Source of the DNA: CAZWCX01 sp964632945
GTDB lineage: Bacteria > Planctomycetota > MHYJ01 > WSZJ01 > CAZWCX01
Assembly: GCA_964632945.1 (NCBI GenBank)
Contig: CAZWCX010000165.1
Span: forward strand, 1-13,477
Length of the DNA stretch: 13,477 bases
Reading direction: 5' to 3'
Program-made: the position numbers and the translations under genes
Notes under the pieces: model-generated
The model's input: only the letters and a program-made list of their open reading frames with translations
The model's database searches: none
Told to the model about the DNA's origin: nothing
In this document: positions 1 through 6,189 of the stretch, in pieces
Layout of the letters: every line of letters begins with the position of its first letter
Position numbering within the stretch: position 1 is the first letter of the stretch

Positions 1-468
1 CGAGGCCCCTCGGTGGGGTGCTGGTCCCCCGGGTTCCCTACAATGAGCGGTTTCCAGATTCCTATTGGTTCCGAGGCTGAGGTAGTTGACGAACCGGCGC
101 GAGCCGGAACGCCAGACCGCGACTTCGCGGCAAGCCCCGGCCCCGGGTTCCAGTCGGCCGACGAAGGCGAGCGTCGGCATCGACTCGGGCATGCCGATCG
201 CCCGGGCAAGGTCGTTCCCGGTGCCGAGGGGGTAGACGGCGACGCGCACCGCCGGGAGCAGGCCTTCGGTGCCCAGGGCGTCCACCACCATCGACACGGT
301 GCCGTCCCCACCGGCGACCGCCGCCACGTCTCCAGGTTGCACCCGTTCGCGGAGCTGCGTGCGGAGGTCGCCCGGGTCGATCACGACCGGTCGGCGGTCG
401 CGCCAGAGGTCGAGGACGCCTCGGCCGCGACCGCGCCCCGACGCGGGGTTGACGAAGTAGTGAATCAT
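1..468 (-). CDS. Diacylglycerol kinase-family lipid kinase, N-terminal part (3' end outside window)
   Basis: This is the N-terminal 156 codons of a lipid kinase of the diacylglycerol/sphingosine kinase catalytic family, which phosphorylates lipid hydroxyl groups with ATP. The family motifs are clear: NPASGRGRG at residues 7-15, the nucleotide-binding GGDGTV at 53-58, and PLGTGNDLAR at 80-89. The ATG at 466-468 is chosen because it places the NP-x-SG motif at the usual N-terminal position and because an in-frame stop lies about 40 codons upstream, with no better start between. No strong ribosome site is visible. The frame stays open to the window edge. The last 20 or so codons (about positions 1-70) read poorly for the family and use unusual codons such as AGG, so a frameshift or sequence-end artefact is possible there. 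It is transcribed divergently from the neighbouring Ser/Thr kinase. The family assignment is firm; the substrate is unknown. Confidence 0.85.
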   Translation of the reverse strand, partial: MIHYFVNPASGRGRGRGVLDLWRDRRPVVIDPGDLRTQLRERVQPGDVAAVAGGDGTVSMVVDALGTEGLLPAVRVAVYPLGTGNDLARAIGMPESMPTLAFVGRLEPGAGACREVAVWRSGSRRFVNYLSLGTNRNLETAHCREPGGPAPHRGAS

Positions 469-604
469 CTCGATCCGCCGTGTCGGGGGGATGCTGGCGT
501 CCAGGAGATCGGTGGAATCTCGCGGCGCTCCTACCTGCGGGGTTCGTGCGAACCCGTGTGCCGGGGAGGAACGGGGGGGCGGGAATCAACCCCGAACCGT
601 GGGA

Positions 605-633
605 ATTTTCCCCGGTCGGCCGAAAATCGTCAA
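605..633 (-). promoter_or_regulatory. Candidate sigma70-type promoter for the lipid kinase gene
   Basis: Read on the minus strand, TTGACG (628-633) and GAAAAT (605-610) are separated by 17 bp, matching the -35 and -10 consensus at 5 and 4 of 6 positions. The pair lies in the only AT-rich patch of the divergent gap and would give a leader of roughly 130 nt before the ATG at 468. An inverted repeat, TTTTCCC (606-612) and GGGAAAA (641-647), overlaps the -10 and flanks the -35, so it could be an operator. This is pattern matching only. Confidence 0.3.
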
Positions 634-661
634 TTTTTTCGGGAAAAGCCGGGGTCCCGGG

Positions 662-690
662 TTGAGGCGATCCGGGATCACGGGTAGACT
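662..690 (+). promoter_or_regulatory. Candidate sigma70-type promoter for the first Ser/Thr kinase
   Basis: TTGAGG (662-667) and TAGACT (685-690) are 17 bp apart, each matching the -35 or -10 consensus at 4 of 6 positions. Transcription would begin about 40 nt before the ATG at 739, which is preceded by a GGGAGA ribosome site at 727-732. The elements are weak, and in DNA this GC-rich such matches arise by chance, so confidence is low. Confidence 0.3.
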
Positions 691-738
691 TCGAATCACT
701 CGGACTGGGATTCGACGCTCGATACTGGGAGACCCGCG

Positions 739-3237
739 ATGCAGACGAGCGAGTCCTGTGCGCTGGTCTGCCTGTTGAGGACCCTGCGCAAGATCGAACC
801 CGATCGCGCCCGGGAGATCGCGACGCCCCGCAGTGACGTCGCGGCCGCGTGGATCGAATCGATCAGCCGAGAGGCTCGACTCCCCGAGGCGGAGGCGCAG
901 GCCTACGTCGAGGCCGCGCGATTCCTCGTTTCCGGCCGGCACCTGCGCGCATGCGCCCGGTGTCAGATCCAGATCCTCACGCCCAACGAGGCCGGGTCCT
1001 GCCCACACTGCAAGAGTCCCCAGCAACGAGGCGTGCTGGCGGCGCCCCGGACGATCGAGGTCCACCCGACGCTCGAACGAAGGCTCCGGAGGATGATCCT
1101 GGATTCGACCGCCCGGCGACGGACGCAGGCGCAAGTCGCGGAGGCTCGAAAGCTGCGGGAGGCGGGCAGCATCGGCACCCGGCCCGAGGCCGAGGTCGTC
1201 CCGCAGGAGAAGTCGTGCGCCGAATCGGTCCTCGGTTCGTACCGCCTGCTGGGGCTGGTCGGCCGGGGGAGCTCGAGCTGGGTGTATCGCGCAGAGAACA
1301 CGCGCAACGGACGGCCGGTGGCCCTCAAGGTATTCTACGTCGAGGAGAAAACGCCCGCGGCAACGGTCGAGGAGCGGATGGCCCGGTTCCGGCGAGAGGC
1401 GGAATTGGCCGGGTCCTTGGAACATCCGCATTTGGTCCCGGTCGGACCGCTCGAGCAGGCAGCCTCCTGGTATTTCATGTCCATGCCGTTCATTGACGGA
1501 CCGTCGCTGGCGCACGTGCTCGAAGCGCGTGCGGCGGGGTCGGAGGCGCAAGACGGCTCGCCGTTGCTGATCGCCCTGGCGGACGTCGCGCGCGGCCTTC
1601 ACTATGCCCATTGCCGCGGGGTGGTCCATCGGGACGTCTCGCCGCGCAACGTCCTGTTCGATCGGGCGGGGCATGCGTACCTGACGGACTTCGGGGCCGC
1701 CAAGTCCCTCGACGCGGCTTCAAACCTGACGGCCGCGCGGACGGTGGTCGGCACGATCGCGTACGCCGCTCCGGAGCGACTCCAGTCGGAGAGCAAGGCG
1801 GACGCGCGCAGCGACGTCTACAGCCTGGGCGTCGTGCTGTACGAAATCCTGACCGGGCGGACTCCCTACCGGGAGCACCAGGTCGCCCCGCTGCTGACGA
1901 AGATCCTCAAGGAAGGCCCGCCGGCGCCGCGGTCGATCCGGTCCGACGTTGCGGCGGACCTGGAGGCATTGGCCCTGCGAGCGATGGATGCGGATCCCGC
2001 GCGGCGTCCCGCCAGCGCGTTGGCCTTTGCCGAGGCGTTGACGACCTGTGTGGAGGGGGGCGGGGCGGGCGAAGCGGCGGCGGACCCGGGGGTCGGTTCG
2101 GCCGGCTTCGAAGGCGTCGCCTCGCTCGGCGCTCGTGCGCGGGCGTTTGCGCTCGGGGCCGTCGCGGTCGCGCTGATCTTCCTTCTCGGCGCGTCGCTGG
2201 GGCGCGGTTCCGGTCCCGTCGCCGACCGAGGTCCGGTGGAGAGCGCGTATCGGAATTGGTCCGCGAGCCGGGGAGCGGCGCAGTCGAACGCGCGGGAAGT
2301 TCTGGATCGCGCCCTCGCCGCTCTCGAGCAGGCCCCGGTGCGCGACGAATCCGCGCTGCGCGCCTGGAAGGCCGGGGTGGCCTGGGCAGACGGACGCACG
2401 GCGGCGGCCGTGGATCTGCTGACGGGGGTGTCGCCGAGTGCGGACCTTCGGAGTGACGCCTTGCGCGTGCATGGACTCGCCGCCTACTTCCTGGCGGGCC
2501 GCTACGGGTCGGGACCGCGCGCCGATCGCCTGCTTGGGATGGTGCGGTCCGATTTCGCCGCGCTCGCCGAGTCCGGCGAGACATACGACCGTTCCCTGGC
2601 GGAAGCCGTGCTCCTGCTCCTCGGGAACGATCTCGACGGCGCGTTCACGCGGTTCCACGATCTCGCCCGCGACCATCCCGAGCGGCGCGAGCCCGCGCTC
2701 CTGGAAGCCTGGACTGCGCTGCTCGGCCAGGCGTCCTCCGTCGCGGAAGTCGCCGCGAACGCGCTGGCGCAGCAGTCTCCCCGGGATCCCTGGGCCCTCC
2801 TCTTGCACGGGTTGTGCCTCCACGCCAAGGGGGAGGCCGCTGCGGCACTCGGGATCGCCCGTCGCCTGCGCAGTGACCGGCCGCACATGGCGGAAGGTGC
2901 GATCCTGCAGTCCCAGGCCGCCTGGTCGGCAGGCAACCTCGTGGAAGCGGCAGCCGCGGCCCAGGCGGCGATCGAACTCGATCCCGCGGCACCCGGTCCC
3001 CATCGCATCCTCGCCGGCATCGCGGAGGCGCAGGGCGACCTCTGCGCCGCGACCGCGGCTCTGGCCCGGGCGGTCCGGCTCGACCCGGACCACGAGGCGC
3101 CGACGTTCCGTCTCGCCTCCTTGCTGGCTCGACACGGCAACCTCACCCGAGCACGGGAGTGCGCGGACGAATACCTCCGTCGGTTCCCGCAGGGAGAATT
3201 CGCCGGGGCCGCTCGCGACCTGTCCACGGGAGAATGA
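739..3237 (+). CDS. Transmembrane Ser/Thr protein kinase with N-terminal zinc ribbon and C-terminal TPRs
   Basis: An 832-residue Hanks-type protein kinase that should phosphorylate Ser/Thr on cytoplasmic targets. Residues 72-91 hold a CxxC...CxxC zinc ribbon (C72, C75, C88, C91). The kinase domain spans about 168-435: glycine loop GRGSSSWV (175-182), ATP-binding K197, probable helix-C E220, catalytic HRD 297-299 with N304, DFG 317-319 and APE 344-346. The catalytic loop reads HRDVSPRN, with Ser in place of the usual Lys, a variant known in active-looking bacterial kinases. A hydrophobic helix at about 469-487 follows, then an Ala/Leu-rich helical region with TPR-like repeats best seen at 716-820. 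By standard topology the TPRs lie outside the membrane and may sense or bind partners. The ATG has a GGGAGA site 6 nt upstream. It is the first gene of the plus-strand cluster. Kinase identity is firm; the signal and targets are unknown. Confidence 0.93.
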   Translation: MQTSESCALVCLLRTLRKIEPDRAREIATPRSDVAAAWIESISREARLPEAEAQAYVEAARFLVSGRHLRACARCQIQILTPNEAGSCPHCKSPQQRGVLAAPRTIEVHPTLERRLRRMILDSTARRRTQAQVAEARKLREAGSIGTRPEAEVVPQEKSCAESVLGSYRLLGLVGRGSSSWVYRAENTRNGRPVALKVFYVEEKTPAATVEERMARFRREAELAGSLEHPHLVPVGPLEQAASWYFMSMPFIDGPSLAHVLEARAAGSEAQDGSPLLIALADVARGLHYAHCRGVVHRDVSPRNVLFDRAGHAYLTDFGAAKSLDAASNLTAARTVVGTIAYAAPERLQSESKADARSDVYSLGVVLYEILTGRTPYREHQVAPLLTKILKEGPPAPRSIRSDVAADLEALALRAMDADPARRPASALAFAEALTTCVEGGGAGEAAADPGVGSAGFEGVASLGARARAFALGAVAVALIFLLGASLGRGSGPVADRGPVESAYRNWSASRGAAQSNAREVLDRALAALEQAPVRDESALRAWKAGVAWADGRTAAAVDLLTGVSPSADLRSDALRVHGLAAYFLAGRYGSGPRADRLLGMVRSDFAALAESGETYDRSLAEAVLLLLGNDLDGAFTRFHDLARDHPERREPALLEAWTALLGQASSVAEVAANALAQQSPRDPWALLLHGLCLHAKGEAAAALGIARRLRSDRPHMAEGAILQSQAAWSAGNLVEAAAAAQAAIELDPAAPGPHRILAGIAEAQGDLCAATAALARAVRLDPDHEAPTFRLASLLARHGNLTRARECADEYLRRFPQGEFAGAARDLSTGE

Positions 3238-3241
3238 CGCC

Positions 3242-3261
3242 CGCGGCCGATGCAGGCCGCG
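3242..3261 (+). terminator. Hairpin just after the first kinase gene
   Basis: CGCGGCC (3242-3248) and GGCCGCG (3255-3261) form a perfect 7-bp GC stem with a 6-nt loop, beginning 5 nt after the stop codon. No T-tract follows, so it is either a U-tract-less terminator or an RNA-stability/processing element between the kinase and the next gene. Confidence 0.4.
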
Positions 3262-3294
3262 CTTCGACCCTCCCATCTTCGTCGAGGCGGACTT

Positions 3295-3313
3295 GAGACT
3301 CCTCCGGGGTCTC
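3295..3313 (+). promoter_or_regulatory. Second intergenic hairpin upstream of the coiled-coil gene
   Basis: GAGACTCC (3295-3302) and GGGGTCTC (3306-3313) can form an 8-bp stem, with one G-T pair, around a 3-nt loop. It ends 11 nt before the GGAAAGGA ribosome site of the next gene. It could end transcription from the kinase gene, stabilise the 5' end of the downstream message, or simply be chance in GC-rich DNA. Confidence 0.3.
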
Positions 3314-3338
3314 GGGTCCCCTTTGGAAAGGACCCACC

Positions 3339-3959
3339 ATGCTTCGAATCGCCGCCGCCGTCCTGCTCCTCATCGTTCTCGCCTCGGGGATTCTCGTCGC
3401 CGAGGAGCCCGCACCCGGGACCCTCGCCGCGGAGTTGAATCGCGTCTGCGAGGGTGAGGAACTCGATCCCGGCACGGTGCACGAATTCGTCCGTTCCCAT
3501 TGGGGCTTCCTGAAGGACTGGCTGGAGAAGAATGCGCAGCCGGGCCGCGAATCGAGCGAAGCGCTCGAGGGGGCAAACGTGGAATGGGCGGAGCGGTTGG
3601 TCACCCTCCACTTGGAGCACCACCTGCGCTCGAGGCAGGAAAAGCCGGATGCGACCGCCCAGTGGCTGGCCACGGAACAGTTGGCGGTCCGCTGCGACCT
3701 GCTCGCGCTCGAGATCCGCGCCGCCCTCGTGCAGGGACGCGGCGAAGAAGCCACGCAGAGGACCGCGGAACTGAAGGAGAAGCTGGGGCAACTCTGGGAC
3801 GGTCGTCTCCAGCTCGCGCGTCGAGAGCTCGAGGAAATGGAGCGGGAGGCGCGCGCCTTCGCCGAAGAGCTGCGCGCCAAGGAGGCCGCGCGCGATCGCA
3901 TGATCCAGCGACGGCTGGATGAGCTGATCGCGGATCCCGCCGTCTCCTGGGACTGGTAA
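3339..3959 (+). CDS. Secreted alpha-helical coiled-coil protein of unknown function
   Basis: I do not recognise a family for this 206-residue protein. The first 20 residues form a Sec-type signal peptide (short basic start, strongly hydrophobic run from residue 4 to 20), with likely cleavage near VA-EE at 20-22. The mature part appears wholly helical. Residues 135-197 are rich in Glu, Lys, Arg, Leu and Ala with heptad spacing typical of a coiled coil. Two cysteines (C37, C119) could pair. The protein ends in an aromatic SWDW tail. The start is supported by GGAAAGGA at 3325-3332, 6 nt before the ATG. The stop is 49 nt before the pilin-headed peptidase gene, so it is probably co-transcribed with it and may be an envelope partner or chaperone. 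That role is inferred from position only. Confidence 0.75.
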   Translation: MLRIAAAVLLLIVLASGILVAEEPAPGTLAAELNRVCEGEELDPGTVHEFVRSHWGFLKDWLEKNAQPGRESSEALEGANVEWAERLVTLHLEHHLRSRQEKPDATAQWLATEQLAVRCDLLALEIRAALVQGRGEEATQRTAELKEKLGQLWDGRLQLARRELEEMEREARAFAEELRAKEAARDRMIQRRLDELIADPAVSWDW

Positions 3960-3982
3960 GTGGCCGTCCGGCCGTCTTCGAT

Positions 3983-4000
3983 CCGCAGGAGCCGCAGGAG
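3983..4000 (+). promoter_or_regulatory. Tandemly duplicated Shine-Dalgarno sequence
   Basis: The 9-bp unit CCGCAGGAG occurs twice in direct tandem (3983-3991 and 3992-4000). The second copy puts AGGAG 8 nt before the ATG at 4009 and is the functional ribosome site by spacing. The first copy could act as a standby site, or could mark a recent 9-bp duplication. It supports the chosen start of the downstream gene. Confidence 0.5.
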
Positions 4001-4008
4001 ACTCCCCG

Positions 4009-6117
4009 ATGCACGCCGTGCCCGCCCGCCCTCTCGACTGCCCCGGGGCGAACCGACCCCGAGGTGCACAGGCCAAGCTGGAGTACATTCTTCTCTTGGC
4101 GATTCTCGTCATCCTCGCTGTGGTCCTGGTCACGCGGTACGGACGCGGGCTACTGACCCGCTATCAAACCGCCACCCGTTCCCTGGACCGGGGGACCGGG
4201 CAGGTCGTTCCCGAGGTCTCCCCGATCCCGGAGGGCCCCGGAACCGCGGACACACCGGACGTTTCCCGGCGGCCACCCGCGGCGAACGCCCCGGCGGGAT
4301 CGTCCACGACGTCTCCGGGCTTGCACCGCTCCCCCTCCGGGGGCAATCCGCTCAATCCCGAAGGGACCCCGTTCGGGTCGACCTACCCCGGTGGGGAGCC
4401 GCTCGGCGCGGCAGGCGGCGGGGACCTCGACGAGAAGCTGCGCCAGGGCCGGGAACTCACCGATCGAGAGCTCGACGAGGTGGTCCGTCGGACGCTGGCG
4501 CGCCTTCGCAAGCCGCCGTCGCGCGTCGTCCCGGGCGGACGGGGGAGGACGACGCCCCTGCGTGAGGGAAGGCGAACCTCGGCCGTTACGGGGGCCCGAC
4601 ACAGCCCCAACGGCAGCATCGAATTGCTGAACGTCCCGCGATTCCGGCAGACCCGGTATTATCGTCCGGAGGATGCGAATCAGCGCGACTCGCGGGGCCG
4701 ATGGAAAAACGACCTGCGCGGCATGACCTCGCAGGAGGTCGAGTCCAGGTTCGGCTACCACGACTGGGCGATGAACGCCTATCCGGACGCGCGCAGGCAC
4801 TTCCGGGACCGGGCCGCTCGCATTCGGGAACAGCGGCGTCTGAAGCAGGAGTACGAGCGGATCCGGCGGGTCCTCAAGCAATCCCCGTCACTCAGGAAGC
4901 TCCGATCGCAGGCCGCCCGGGAGCAGCGGCAGGCTCGCCGGAGTCGTGCACGCGAATCACGACTCGTCCGACAGCTCTCGAAGCTGGACCGGAGTCTGCG
5001 GCGCTACCCCCACGGAAAAACTCTAAAGAAGTGGCAGCCCATCCGACCTGCGAGACAATCGGCCCAGAAGTCCCGGGTCGAGTCACGGCTGAGGAAGGCT
5101 CGGAGGGACCGGGCCGGGCTGGAGAAGAAGATCGAAGCCACGAAGCGACGGCTCGAGCAGGTTCGCGGGCTCGAGAAACAGCTGCGATCGCTCAAGACGG
5201 CCGTGAAGAAGGCGGGAATCCATGCGGGTCGGCTGCGTGCGATCGACCGGTCGGGCAAGCGATGGGTGCGGTTCCACCGCCCCACCCGATTGCGGATTGC
5301 GAGAATCGACGCGAGGCTGAAGTCCCTGGGGAGGGACTACAAACGTGTGCTCCGGGTTTCCCGCCGACGAAGGAACTGGCGGCTGCAACGCCAGCTCTCC
5401 GACGAGATCCAACGACTGAAGAGAGCCCGGAAGCAAGCGGCGAAGAGCCCTTTCGACCGATTCGTAGGGACCCGTCTCCCCCCTCTGTTGTTTACCCCCG
5501 GGGGAGCGGCATGCTATCGGACGTCGCGCGCCATGGGCCGCGAATACGTTCGCCGCTCCTTCGGGGAGGCCGCGGCGAGACAATACGACCGGGGTTTTCA
5601 GAACGGCTATCACACGGGATGGGCCAATCTGGCCCGCGAAGCGCCGCCACCCGGCAAGCGGGTTCGGGGAAAGATCCGGACCGAGCCGATCCAGGTGAAC
5701 TACCCGCCCGGTGCACTGGACGAGCAGTTCCGCTATATTCTCGGGCAGCTCCGGCAGCACCGACCGGTCGTCGTCGGCGTGACGCACATGTGGGGACAGA
5801 AACCCTACAACGGCGAGGACGCATCCGACCACTACGTCCTGGTCACGGGTTACCGCAAGGAGAAGGGAAAGGAGTACCTGACATTCAGCGATACCTCCGG
5901 GCAGTCGGATCGCAAGCGGCTCCGGTTCGAGATCCGGCGGGGACGAGACGGAAAGGTCGTGGCCGTCCAACGGATCTTCCCGAAAGCGAAGTGGCGCTGG
6001 AAGACGGACCGGAAGGTCGGCCAGTACGGCTGGTGGTACGAGCAGGTCGGATACCCGAAATCCTATTGGCTGTCGATGGTCAAGCACAATTCTCGGCTCC
6101 CGCGTTCCGGGCGGTAA
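4009..6117 (+). CDS. Flp-pilin-headed protein with basic helical middle and C-terminal papain-like cysteine peptidase
   Basis: A 702-residue multi-part protein. Residues 18-45 look like a Flp/Fap-type (class III) prepilin start: basic, then A20-QAKLEY with Glu at +5 of the likely prepilin-peptidase site, then a hydrophobic helix (27-41). A Pro/Gly/Ser-rich linker (about 65-140) contains NPLNPEG at 113-119. Residues 265-480 are mostly helical and extremely basic, about one third Lys/Arg. The C-terminal part (about 490-645) resembles papain-fold/C39-like peptidases: C502 in GGAACYRTS, H608 in SDHYVLVTGY and D628 in TFSDTSG, with the typical VVVGV strand at 587-591. LLNVPRFRQ at 206-214 resembles the N-terminal strand of C39-like domains, so the basic region may be an insertion. 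The start is set by AGGAG 8 nt upstream. It probably cleaves or matures a surface or secreted partner. The pilin head is clear; peptidase activity is inferred from motifs. Confidence 0.8.
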   Translation: MHAVPARPLDCPGANRPRGAQAKLEYILLLAILVILAVVLVTRYGRGLLTRYQTATRSLDRGTGQVVPEVSPIPEGPGTADTPDVSRRPPAANAPAGSSTTSPGLHRSPSGGNPLNPEGTPFGSTYPGGEPLGAAGGGDLDEKLRQGRELTDRELDEVVRRTLARLRKPPSRVVPGGRGRTTPLREGRRTSAVTGARHSPNGSIELLNVPRFRQTRYYRPEDANQRDSRGRWKNDLRGMTSQEVESRFGYHDWAMNAYPDARRHFRDRAARIREQRRLKQEYERIRRVLKQSPSLRKLRSQAAREQRQARRSRARESRLVRQLSKLDRSLRRYPHGKTLKKWQPIRPARQSAQKSRVESRLRKARRDRAGLEKKIEATKRRLEQVRGLEKQLRSLKTAVKKAGIHAGRLRAIDRSGKRWVRFHRPTRLRIARIDARLKSLGRDYKRVLRVSRRRRNWRLQRQLSDEIQRLKRARKQAAKSPFDRFVGTRLPPLLFTPGGAACYRTSRAMGREYVRRSFGEAAARQYDRGFQNGYHTGWANLAREAPPPGKRVRGKIRTEPIQVNYPPGALDEQFRYILGQLRQHRPVVVGVTHMWGQKPYNGEDASDHYVLVTGYRKEKGKEYLTFSDTSGQSDRKRLRFEIRRGRDGKVVAVQRIFPKAKWRWKTDRKVGQYGWWYEQVGYPKSYWLSMVKHNSRLPRSGR

Positions 6118-6130
6118 CCGGTCGCCGGTT
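6116..6130 (+). terminator. Small hairpin overlapping the stop codon of the peptidase gene
   Basis: AACCGG (6116-6121) and CCGGTT (6125-6130) form a perfect 6-bp stem with a TCG loop. The left arm includes the last two bases of the TAA stop. One further T follows the right arm but no T-tract. It lies between the two pilin-headed genes and could adjust their relative expression. Confidence 0.3.
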
Positions 6131-6189
6131 TCGCGGGTCCGTGCAAATCGGCGGTGCGCTGCGATTCGTTCCCTTCAGGAAGCGACCCC

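Noticed and set aside
1720..4133. Long minus-strand frames opposite the first kinase and the coiled-coil gene
   Set aside because: They are antisense readings of supported genes and carry no domain signature.
6154..6189. Upstream in-frame ATG for the second pilin-headed gene
   Set aside because: It lacks a ribosome site and would put 12 extra residues ahead of the prepilin motif. The ATG at 6190 has AGGAAG at good spacing.
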